Assembly (NCBI GenBank): GCA_030550495.1
Contig: JAUQPG010000002.1
Location: 26,113 to 72,273 of the forward strand
From: Candidatus Bipolaricaulota bacterium
GTDB lineage: Bacteria > Bipolaricaulota > Bipolaricaulia > RBG-16-55-9 > DRXL01
Direction: 5' to 3'
DNA length: 46,161 bases
Below the pieces are notes generated by a model. The model was not told the DNA's origin, did no database searches, and saw only the letters and a program-made list of their open reading frames with translations. Numbering within the stretch: the stretch's first letter is position 1; every line of letters begins with the position of its first letter. Shown here in pieces: positions 35,799-44,041 of this stretch. The translations under genes were made by a program, and so were the position numbers.

Positions 35799-36488
35799 CT
35801 ACTTTTGCTCTTTCTGTATGATTTTTCGCAGCTTTGCGATCGTCTGGTTGAGCAAGTCTCTCACGGTTGTGGACGTATACGTTGCCCCGGTGATCGCATC
35901 GAACTGATTGGAGGCTTTGGGGCTGTTAGGGTCACGGAATTTGATAAACTCAATGCGCGGCTCGGTCTTCATCCCCTTGAATTGGCTCCAGAACTGCTCT
36001 TCAGTCATGCGAAATCCCAGCCCGGGGGTCTCACCAATCTCAAAGGGGACAACGTGTGCCCCAAGAATTTCAGAGAGATCGGGCTTGAGAGCAACTTGCA
36101 TGGCGACCAGCCCTTGGAAGCCGCTGCCTGCAATCCGTATCACATACGCCATCAGCTCGCCGCCGATCTTGTCTTTATAGACCTTCCAATACGTGAAGCT
36201 GTCGGCCTTGATCTCTTGAATGTGCTCCTTGAAGTATTGATCGACCTGGGCAGCGGAGAGCTTGGGCAGCCCTTCTGCGGGGAAGAGCTCTTCAGCAGTG
36301 TACAGCCCGGCAGCGATGAGAATGCTCGATCTCAAGCGGGATTTAGCGTTGGCCTCAATAGTGGCTTTCGTCACCTCGTTGACTAGGGCTAACAAGCCGC
36401 CGGCGATCGCGGCGATCGCCGTCAGCACGATGACCATGCGCCATTCGTGCGGCCCGATCAGCTTCTTCTTCTTGGGTTGCTGTGCCAT
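35799..36488 (-). CDS. rnfG: Rnf complex subunit G (FMN-binding)
   Basis: N-terminal TM, covalent FMN motif DAITGATYTSTTV. Confidence 0.94.
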   Translation of the reverse strand: MAQQPKKKKLIGPHEWRMVIVLTAIAAIAGGLLALVNEVTKATIEANAKSRLRSSILIAAGLYTAEELFPAEGLPKLSAAQVDQYFKEHIQEIKADSFTYWKVYKDKIGGELMAYVIRIAGSGFQGLVAMQVALKPDLSEILGAHVVPFEIGETPGLGFRMTEEQFWSQFKGMKTEPRIEFIKFRDPNSPKASNQFDAITGATYTSTTVRDLLNQTIAKLRKIIQKEQK

Positions 36489-36500
36489 AGATGGGGAGTA

Positions 36501-37619
36501 TCACCTCTTTTGGATCGCTGGGGCAGAGAAGCTCTTGGGAATCGTGAATCTATCAATCAATGGTGTGAACATGTTCCCGATCAAGATTGCAAACGTCACC
36601 CACTCGGCGTAGCCGGTCAGCCCACGCCCTAAGACCGTCAAAACCCCTAACATTATACCGAAGATCCACCGGCCGCGAACGGTCATAGGGCTCGTAACGG
36701 GGTCGGTGGCATTGAGAAAGGCCGCGAAGAGCAGCCCACCCGAGAGCACCGCGTAGAGGCCGTCGGGGAATTTGGCGGGGTTGATAAAGCTGAGAAATTG
36801 CGAGGTCAGCCCGGCACTCACGATCATCACGATCGAGACGCGCCAGTCAATGACCCGTGTGTGCAAGAGATACAGCCCGCCTAACAGCACTAAGATCGCT
36901 GAAGTTGCCCCAAGCACATCAGCCCGCCCAAAGCCCGTCAAAAGCGTCAACAGATCGGGATTGGCAATATCGGGCGAGTTGAACGCCCCCAAGGGGGTCG
37001 CTTTGGCGATGGCGTCTACGCCCTTGACGGCCTGCGGCGACCAGTGCAAAAAGCCCCCAAGCCCATCAGTGAGAGGGTTGAACGGGACATACCAGAAGGT
37101 CGTCATTGCCGAGGGGAACGCGAGCAATAGGAACGCGCGCCCGCTGATCGCTGGATTGAAGATATTATACCCGGATCCCCCGAACAGCTCTTTGATCCCG
37201 ATAGCGAACGCGATCCCTACCGCGACCATCCACAAGGGCAGCGTCGGGGGCAGCGAGAGCGCATAGAGCATACACGTGACGAGCAACCCTTCGGTGATCT
37301 CGTGCCTGCGGATCGCGCAGAAGGTAAACTCGACAGCCATCCCCACAAGATAAGTCAGCACGATGATGGCCAAGGACCGCCAGCCGTAGAAGTAGATGCT
37401 CGCCAGTGCCAAGGGGATGCACGCGATCAGCGGCGAGCCCATATAGCGCTGCATCCCGATAGCATCGCGAATGTAAGGGGCCTGGCGAGCAGCCTTCTCG
37501 CTGCCACCAAAGACCGAATCTTTTATTCCCTCCCAGAGCACTGCCAGGCCCTCAGCGCGCCGGGCCTGAAGATCATGATGGACTTTCTCGAAGAAAGTAT
37601 AGAGCTTATCTTTCAGCAT
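36501..37619 (-). CDS. rnfD: Rnf complex subunit D
   Basis: NIFNPAISGRAFLLLAFPSAMTTF, DAIAKATPLGAF, GATSAILVLLGGLYLL. Confidence 0.93.
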   Translation of the reverse strand: MLKDKLYTFFEKVHHDLQARRAEGLAVLWEGIKDSVFGGSEKAARQAPYIRDAIGMQRYMGSPLIACIPLALASIYFYGWRSLAIIVLTYLVGMAVEFTFCAIRRHEITEGLLVTCMLYALSLPPTLPLWMVAVGIAFAIGIKELFGGSGYNIFNPAISGRAFLLLAFPSAMTTFWYVPFNPLTDGLGGFLHWSPQAVKGVDAIAKATPLGAFNSPDIANPDLLTLLTGFGRADVLGATSAILVLLGGLYLLHTRVIDWRVSIVMIVSAGLTSQFLSFINPAKFPDGLYAVLSGGLLFAAFLNATDPVTSPMTVRGRWIFGIMLGVLTVLGRGLTGYAEWVTFAILIGNMFTPLIDRFTIPKSFSAPAIQKR

Positions 37620-37628
37620 ATTCCCTCC

Positions 37629-39053
37629 TTACGCACTCTCTTGGAGGATCTTGCGCTTGCCCTCGCGGATCTGTTCTAAGAGCGGGATCTTGCTGGGGCA
37701 GACATAGGCGCACAACCCACACTCGATACACGCAAAGAGATCAAGCTCTTGCGCTTCGCTCAGCAGCCCATTGGCGGAGTATTCCCCAAGCAGCGCCGGG
37801 ACGAGGTTCTGCGGACAGACATCTATACAGTAGCCGCACCTGACACATGGCCTGGGATTACCGTTGAGGCTCGTCGTGGCGCGCTTGGAACGCACCCACG
37901 GGACACTGAGATACACCCCGGTGAACGAATCGCGATCGAAGCCCAGCCCGGCAATGGGGAAGAGCTCGCGCTCGGCTTCTCGGAGAGCAATGACTGCTGG
38001 GATCTCCTTGGTGATGGGGGCATCGAGATCGCCCTGGGCCTGCCCGTGCAAGACGCTCCCCATCACGATCCGCCCGGTGCACTTCAGATTGCTCTCTAAT
38101 AAATGCCCGATGGGTGTGCCCACCCGCACCCGATAGTTCCCCGGCTCTTTGACAGCCGAGCCGGCGACTGAGACGACGCGCTCGACGAAGGGCTTGCCCT
38201 CCACGACCGCTTCGTACGCCGCGACGCACTGCTGCACATCTTGCACGACACAGCCGACGTCTGTGGCGTAGCCTCGTTGGGGCAGCAATACCCCCAACAG
38301 CGTGCGGATGAGAACAGCGTCATCGCCTTGGGGGTACTTCGGGCGCAGCTGATGAATCGTGCACCAGTCATAATACTCAAGGCGCTCGATCAGCTCTTCG
38401 TAGATTCTTGGCCTGTTGTACCCCAGCCCAATGTGTACTTGGACGTTGCCCAGGGCTTGGCGCAAGATCTTTATGCCGTTGACGAACTTGTCGAACTCCT
38501 CGTACATCAACTGATCAGTCGCTTCGCAGAACGGCTCGGTCTCGATGGCGTTGATAATGAGATAGCGAATCTTATCGGGGGTGGCGAACGCCGAGTGATA
38601 GATCGTAGGGAAGCCCGCTTGTCCTCCGGAAGTCACCCCAGCCTCGTACAAGATCTTCCCGATCTCTTCTGGGGAGAGTTTTTCGTAGTTCGCCGGACGG
38701 TGAAGCATCTCCCACTCGTCTTTGCCGTCGGATTCGATGATGACGCAAAGGGTCTCGCCCCCCAACGGGTGCGAGCGTCTCTCGATCTTCGTCACTCTGC
38801 CGGAGATGCTCGCGTGGACTGGGGTTGAGGGCTTCTTCGGGTCTGGTTGATTACGCCCAATGACCTGTCCTGCCTTGACGCGATCGCCCTCTTGTACTAT
38901 AGGCGCGACTTCGGCAGAAAAGCCCTGGCGCAGGGGGATGATCACCCTGTGGGGCAGCGGCGCGACCTTAAGGCGCTGGCCGCGCGGCGTCCCCTCAAAC
39001 AGCCCAAAGTAGTGCCCACCCTTGAACGTCTTCAGTGATCCTAAGACGGCCAT
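37629..39053 (-). CDS. rnfC: Rnf complex subunit C
   Basis: KTFKGGHYFGLFEG, two 4Fe-4S motifs CVRCGYCIDVCP and CIECGLCAYVCP; start set at MAVLGSLKTF. Confidence 0.92.
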   Translation of the reverse strand: MAVLGSLKTFKGGHYFGLFEGTPRGQRLKVAPLPHRVIIPLRQGFSAEVAPIVQEGDRVKAGQVIGRNQPDPKKPSTPVHASISGRVTKIERRSHPLGGETLCVIIESDGKDEWEMLHRPANYEKLSPEEIGKILYEAGVTSGGQAGFPTIYHSAFATPDKIRYLIINAIETEPFCEATDQLMYEEFDKFVNGIKILRQALGNVQVHIGLGYNRPRIYEELIERLEYYDWCTIHQLRPKYPQGDDAVLIRTLLGVLLPQRGYATDVGCVVQDVQQCVAAYEAVVEGKPFVERVVSVAGSAVKEPGNYRVRVGTPIGHLLESNLKCTGRIVMGSVLHGQAQGDLDAPITKEIPAVIALREAERELFPIAGLGFDRDSFTGVYLSVPWVRSKRATTSLNGNPRPCVRCGYCIDVCPQNLVPALLGEYSANGLLSEAQELDLFACIECGLCAYVCPSKIPLLEQIREGKRKILQESA

Positions 39054-39054
39054 C

Positions 39055-39813
39055 TTAGCGTCGCTTCCTCTCTTCGGTCCAGTACGGCTTGCTGTATTCG
39101 TCCTTGCGGATCCTCCAGAAGTGAAATGCAACTAAGAAGATCATTGCCATGGGCAGCACGAAGACGTGAATGACGTACCATCGCAAGAGCGCTGGCTGCC
39201 ACAGATCCGTCCCACCTAGCAAAATCTGTTGAACATAAGGCCCAACTAGGGGGACGCCAGCGGCGATGTTGCTGGCGATCTTCGCGGCGTAATAGCCCAG
39301 CTGATCCCAGGGCAGAATATACCCGCTGAACGCAAAGAGCACTGTGATCACCAGGAGCAAGACCCCGATGACCCAATTGAACTCTCTGGGGTTCTGGTAC
39401 GACCCTGTGAAGAAGACCCGCAGCATATGGAAGAAGACGGCAAAAACCATCAATTCGGCGGCCCACTTGTGCATGTTGCGCATGAATCTTCCCAACGGCA
39501 CAGCGTTGACGATCTCGCGAACGGAGTCATAAGCCCGCTCCGCCGAGGGCACGTAGTAGAACATCAGAAAGACCCCAGTCAGCAAGAGAATTACAAAGAG
39601 CCAGGTGGCGATCACGCCCATCCAGAGCCAGTTATAACTGAGTCGAGCAGACTCTTTATAGATCTTGGCGGGGAGGATATGGACGAAGAAGTTGCGACGG
39701 TTCATGGCGAGGCGGTCGGCTTCCGTCTGGGGAAGCCCCTCGCGGCGGAAGATCGAGAGCCAGACCCGCGAGCGCCGTATGCCCTGCAAGACCAGAAGAA
39801 GCTTGTCCATCAT
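39055..39813 (-). CDS. Cytochrome b N-terminal half (cytochrome b6-like)
   Basis: HKWAAELMVFAVFFHMLRVFF and RWYVIHVFVLPMAMIFLVAFHFWRIRK paired His ligands; FSGYILPWDQLGYYA. Confidence 0.94.
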   Translation of the reverse strand: MMDKLLLVLQGIRRSRVWLSIFRREGLPQTEADRLAMNRRNFFVHILPAKIYKESARLSYNWLWMGVIATWLFVILLLTGVFLMFYYVPSAERAYDSVREIVNAVPLGRFMRNMHKWAAELMVFAVFFHMLRVFFTGSYQNPREFNWVIGVLLLVITVLFAFSGYILPWDQLGYYAAKIASNIAAGVPLVGPYVQQILLGGTDLWQPALLRWYVIHVFVLPMAMIFLVAFHFWRIRKDEYSKPYWTEERKRR

Positions 39814-40373
39814 GAGAATTTAATATCGCTCCCGTCGGGTATGGGGCCTTCGATCTCTTTCCCATCTGGGGTGAGATAGTACGTGCTAGGCACGACCTTG
39901 GCGTTATCGACTTGGAGGCGGCCATCGGGCGTCAGTTCTAATTTATAGAACGGCAATGGCCGTGGTGCCGGACCGCCCAACACCCGCCCGTCCCGGGCGA
40001 AGACGCTCCCGTGACAGGGGCAGCGCGCGTGCACGATGGGATACTCTTGGCTGGGCGGCCCGAAGGGCTTGTAGCTGCACCCCAGATGGGTGCACGTCAT
40101 AGAGAGCGCCTGAAAGCCCACAGGCGTACGAAAGATGAAGACTCTCTTGGCTTCGATAGGCCGCATCTCGCCGACTTGATAGTCACTGGGGCGCCCGACG
40201 GTGAACGTCGTCGTCGGCTCATAGGTCAATTGCGGTTTCAGATAGTAGGGAATGCCTTGGGCAATACCCCCTATCGCTAACGCGAGCGACCCCCACCCCA
40301 ACCACCCGAAGAAGCGTCGTCGCGTGAGCAGACTGATGGGGGATTCGACACTGGAGTCTCTGCCTACCTCCAT
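39810..40373 (-). CDS. Rieske [2Fe-2S] protein
   Basis: CTHLGC and CPCHGS boxes, N-terminal TM; start at ATG (MEVGRDSS) with SD aaggaga. Confidence 0.94.
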   Translation of the reverse strand: MEVGRDSSVESPISLLTRRRFFGWLGWGSLALAIGGIAQGIPYYLKPQLTYEPTTTFTVGRPSDYQVGEMRPIEAKRVFIFRTPVGFQALSMTCTHLGCSYKPFGPPSQEYPIVHARCPCHGSVFARDGRVLGGPAPRPLPFYKLELTPDGRLQVDNAKVVPSTYYLTPDGKEIEGPIPDGSDIKFS

Positions 40374-40404
40374 CCGATACACTTCTCCTTACTTTTGTGC
40401 GCTG

Positions 40405-40433
40405 ATTATAGCAAGGGCTTTTTGCCCTGTCAA
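40405..40433 (-). promoter_or_regulatory. Consensus promoter of the Rieske-Rnf operon (TTGACA-N17-TATAAT)
   Basis: Reverse complement ttgacagggcaaaaagcccttgctataat; spacer contains palindrome GGGCAAAAAGCCC. Confidence 0.88.
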
Positions 40434-40546
40434 ACTTTCTCTCTTTCTACGAGAAAGCCTCACGGCGTGCCATGATCTAGATCATGACCGACGCTGACGT
40501 CTGTCATGTGAGGTCCTCCCTCTTTTTTGCTATGATAGTTTAGATA

Positions 40547-41140
40547 ATGTTTACCGGGATCGTCACCGACACAGGAGAGGTCCTGCATGTCAGCCCGAGC
40601 CGTCTGACCGTGAGCACCCCCAAGCTCTTCAGAGAATTAGAGATCGGGCGGAGCATCGCGGTCAACGGGGCTTGTCTTACTGTGATCGAGCTCAGCCCCG
40701 CCGCCGAAAGCTTTTCCGTGGAGCTCAGCCCAGAGACTCTCGCACGCACAAATCTTGGGCTGGTGCGCCGGGGCGATCTTGTGAATCTCGAGCTGCCCTT
40801 GCGCTTTTCGGATCGCTTGGACGGGCACTTCGTGCTGGGGCATGTCGACACCGTCGGCGAGATTGTCTCGATCTCCCGCAAAGAGAAGGGCGCGGTCTTT
40901 CGCTTTCGCGTAGACGAAAAATATTCGCGCTATCTTATCGAGAAGGGCTCCATCGCTCTTGACGGAATCAGTCTTACAATCTTTAATATTCGTGATGGCG
41001 AATTTGATGTGGCGATCATTCCCCACACGCTGGAGCAGACCAATCTGCGCCTGCGGTGTCCGGGGGATAAAGTCAATGTCGAGTTTGACGTTTTGGCAAA
41101 ATACCTCGAGAGGCTATTACAAGACAAAGGAGGCCGTTGA
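40547..41140 (+). CDS. ribE: Riboflavin synthase alpha chain
   Basis: [12 protein letters not shown], two lumazine-binding repeats (NGACLTV, GISLTI). Confidence 0.96.
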   Translation: MFTGIVTDTGEVLHVSPSRLTVSTPKLFRELEIGRSIAVNGACLTVIELSPAAESFSVELSPETLARTNLGLVRRGDLVNLELPLRFSDRLDGHFVLGHVDTVGEIVSISRKEKGAVFRFRVDEKYSRYLIEKGSIALDGISLTIFNIRDGEFDVAIIPHTLEQTNLRLRCPGDKVNVEFDVLAKYLERLLQDKGGR

Positions 41141-41142
41141 GC

Positions 41143-42369
41143 ATGGCTTTTGCCAAGATCGAAGAAGCCCTCGAAGCGCTGAAGCGCGGTGAGATGATCG
41201 TCATTGTCGATGACGAAGATCGAGAGAATGAGGGCGACGTCTGCGTCGCCGCGCAGTTTGTCACTCCGGAGAAGATCAACTTCATGGCCAAAGAGGCGCG
41301 GGGCATTATCTGTGTGCCCATGACCGGAGAACGCTTAGATGAGCTTGGGATCAAGCTCATGGTGCAGACGGACTCTGGGGGCAAGGGCTGCGCGTTCACA
41401 GTCTCGGTCGACGCCCGCGAGGGGATCACCACGGGGACGTCGGCCTATGATCGCGCCCAAACTATTAAAACTTTAATCGACCCCAAGACCAAGCCCTCGG
41501 ACTTAGTCCAGCCAGGGCACGTCTTCCCATTGCGTGCGCGCCCTGGCGGGGTGCTCCAGAGAGCCGGCCACACCGAAGCCAGCGTCGATCTCTGTAAGTT
41601 AGCCGGACTCTACCCCGCAGCAGTCATCTGCGAGATCATGAACGAAGACGGGACGATGGCCCGGCTGCCCCATCTCCAGCAGTTCGCCAAAAAACACAAT
41701 CTGCTCATCGTCAGCATCGCTGACTTGATTCGCTATCGCTACGAGCGCGAGCGATTAATAGAGAAGATCGCCTGGGCCAATCTCCCCACAGAGTTTGGGG
41801 AGTTCACGATTCACGCGTATAGAAGTCTTGTTGACGGCAAGGAACACATCGCGCTTGTCAAGGGCGACGTTGCTGGAAAAGAGAACGTCTTAGTGCGCGT
41901 GCACTCGGAGTGTCTGACGGGAGATGTGTTCGGCTCGCTCAAGTGCGACTGCGGCGAGCAGCTTCGTCAAGCCCTGCGCCAGATCGCCGATGAGGGCTTA
42001 GGGGTCTTTCTCTACTTGCGCCAAGAGGGACGCGGCATCGGCTTGGGAAACAAAATTAAAGCGTACCATCTGCAAGACAAGGGCCTTGACACTGTCGAAG
42101 CGAATCGTCAGCTGGGCTTCAAAGAAGACCTCCGGGAGTACGGCATCGGCGTGCAGATTCTGAAAGACTTGGGGCTGAGCACGATCCGCATCTTGACGAA
42201 CAACCCCAAAAAGCTTGTAGGGATTGAAGCCTACGGCATCAAGATCGTTGAGCAGATTCCCATCTTAGTGCCGCCTAACCCGCATAACTATAAGTATCTG
42301 AAGACGAAGAAGGAGAAGCTGGGGCACCAGCTCGATGCGATCTTCGCCAATTTCAGTAATGAGCCTTAA
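41143..42369 (+). CDS. ribBA: Bifunctional DHBP synthase / GTP cyclohydrolase II
   Basis: [50 protein letters not shown]. Confidence 0.97.
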   Translation: MAFAKIEEALEALKRGEMIVIVDDEDRENEGDVCVAAQFVTPEKINFMAKEARGIICVPMTGERLDELGIKLMVQTDSGGKGCAFTVSVDAREGITTGTSAYDRAQTIKTLIDPKTKPSDLVQPGHVFPLRARPGGVLQRAGHTEASVDLCKLAGLYPAAVICEIMNEDGTMARLPHLQQFAKKHNLLIVSIADLIRYRYERERLIEKIAWANLPTEFGEFTIHAYRSLVDGKEHIALVKGDVAGKENVLVRVHSECLTGDVFGSLKCDCGEQLRQALRQIADEGLGVFLYLRQEGRGIGLGNKIKAYHLQDKGLDTVEANRQLGFKEDLREYGIGVQILKDLGLSTIRILTNNPKKLVGIEAYGIKIVEQIPILVPPNPHNYKYLKTKKEKLGHQLDAIFANFSNEP

Positions 42370-42772
42370 GATCGCGATTGTTGTCAGTGAGTTCAACAAA
42401 GATATCACTCAAGAGCTGCTGCAAGCTGCGCAAGAAGAGCTTGAGCGATCTGGGGTTTCGGAGATTGAAGTCTTTTGGGTGCCGGGGGCGTTCGAGATCC
42501 CTGCGACCGTGAAGCATTTAGCTCAATCAGGGCGCTATGACGGGATTCTGCCATTGGGGTGTGTGATCAAAGGGGAGACGGCGCACTTTGAGCACATCGC
42601 CCGAGCTGTCACGGACGGGCTGATGCGCGTAACGTTAGAGTGTGACACTCCAATAGTCTTTGGTGTGCTGACGCCGTATACCGAAGAGCAAGCCTGGGCG
42701 CGCATCTATAAAGGCGCGGAAGCTGCCAAGAGCTTGATAGAGTTAATCACTCTTCGGCGGAAGCTGTCCTAG
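42359..42772 (+). CDS. ribH: 6,7-dimethyl-8-ribityllumazine synthase
   Basis: [36 protein letters not shown]; overlaps ribBA end. Confidence 0.96.
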   Translation: MSLKIAIVVSEFNKDITQELLQAAQEELERSGVSEIEVFWVPGAFEIPATVKHLAQSGRYDGILPLGCVIKGETAHFEHIARAVTDGLMRVTLECDTPIVFGVLTPYTEEQAWARIYKGAEAAKSLIELITLRRKLS

Positions 42773-42781
42773 CGCACTTGC

Positions 42782-44011
42782 TCACTTCCTGAACCCCGGC
42801 GGCCAGGGGTAGTCGGCAGGGCAGAGGTCGACGATCATATTGCCATCTTCTTGATTTGGGCCTGGGATCTCATTTCCTTGCCCCAAAATCGTTACCTTAG
42901 CTTGTTCAGGGGCAAAGATAAAACATGGCTTCACATATAGAAGTACTCCCCACAGATTTCTTAGCAAGCGGTTATAATTAAGAATGATTGTGGCTGAATC
43001 AGCCACAACGATCCCAGCACCATTTAATATAAGGTCCGTCTTGTATAAGGAGGCTTTACTCTCATTAACCACACGGATAGCTATCCCACCGCCATGGCTA
43101 TTGAGAGCCAGGAGTGAATAATTCAAAACAAATTGAGCCCTGTCTTGAGCGTAGATCCCCGTTCCTGAATGTGCCACGATAGCACTGTGCAGAATAGTTA
43201 CTCTAGCATCATCGTGGAGCCTGATGCCCTCACGATTCCGTTCAATTTGTCCAAACTCTAGAGTCGCTTGTGTCCGGCCTTCTAGTTTTATAGCCACGAA
43301 GTTATAGTTGCTCATAATACTAGTACCAACCATCCGTAAGCGCGCATCCTCCCTCATCAACACCCCATATCTCTCAGGGGTATAATCCGATCCTGGATTA
43401 AGGTTAGAGTTGATCGCGCTATCGACAATAGTAAAATCAGCCGTACCTTCGAGAAGGAGGCCATACCACCTAGGATCGCGGATCTCAGTGAAAGATATTC
43501 TTGCAATAGAGTTATCATGTCCCCAGATCCCTCCTTGGAGATCTTCTAGGCGAACCCACCTGAGGGTAAGAGCTGCTTCTCCACCAACTTCAATGCCCAC
43601 AGGGCACTGCCCATGGTACTCCAGACCAGAGCAAGGAGCGGAAGCTGTGGAATGAGGAATACCTACAAACGCCATGCCATGTATAGAAATTCTCACTTTG
43701 CTATCCCCAGGCACATGGAGTATAGGTTTATCGGGGTCTATGGCTTTGACCACTGTTTGTTTTGGACCTGCTCCTAATAAGGAGAGGTCTTTTCGGATCA
43801 CCAAATTCTCGGTATAGACGCCTGCTTCGATCTTAATTTCATCTCCAGGGTGAGCTGCTTCAATGGCTTGTTGGATGGTAGCAAAGTCACAACCCTGCGT
43901 ACAAACAGTCCACGTACGCCCACCTTGTACCCCAAGAGTTTGAGGGAAGGGGACAATACCGCTTACCAAGCCTATCACGAAAGCTAATGTCCTCAAACCC
44001 CAGTGCTTCAT
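42782..44011 (-). CDS. Secreted right-handed beta-helix (NosD/pectate-lyase-like) repeat protein
   Basis: Signal peptide, IQQAIEAAHPGDEIKIEAGVYTENLVI and repeated beta-helix turns. Confidence 0.85.
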   Translation of the reverse strand: MKHWGLRTLAFVIGLVSGIVPFPQTLGVQGGRTWTVCTQGCDFATIQQAIEAAHPGDEIKIEAGVYTENLVIRKDLSLLGAGPKQTVVKAIDPDKPILHVPGDSKVRISIHGMAFVGIPHSTASAPCSGLEYHGQCPVGIEVGGEAALTLRWVRLEDLQGGIWGHDNSIARISFTEIRDPRWYGLLLEGTADFTIVDSAINSNLNPGSDYTPERYGVLMREDARLRMVGTSIMSNYNFVAIKLEGRTQATLEFGQIERNREGIRLHDDARVTILHSAIVAHSGTGIYAQDRAQFVLNYSLLALNSHGGGIAIRVVNESKASLYKTDLILNGAGIVVADSATIILNYNRLLRNLWGVLLYVKPCFIFAPEQAKVTILGQGNEIPGPNQEDGNMIVDLCPADYPWPPGFRK

Positions 44012-44041
44012 TCTATATCCTCCTCAATCTTCCTCAATCTT

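Noticed and set aside
38241-38828. 195-aa ORF antisense to rnfC
   Set aside because: Shadow ORF; opposite strand is an unambiguous RnfC
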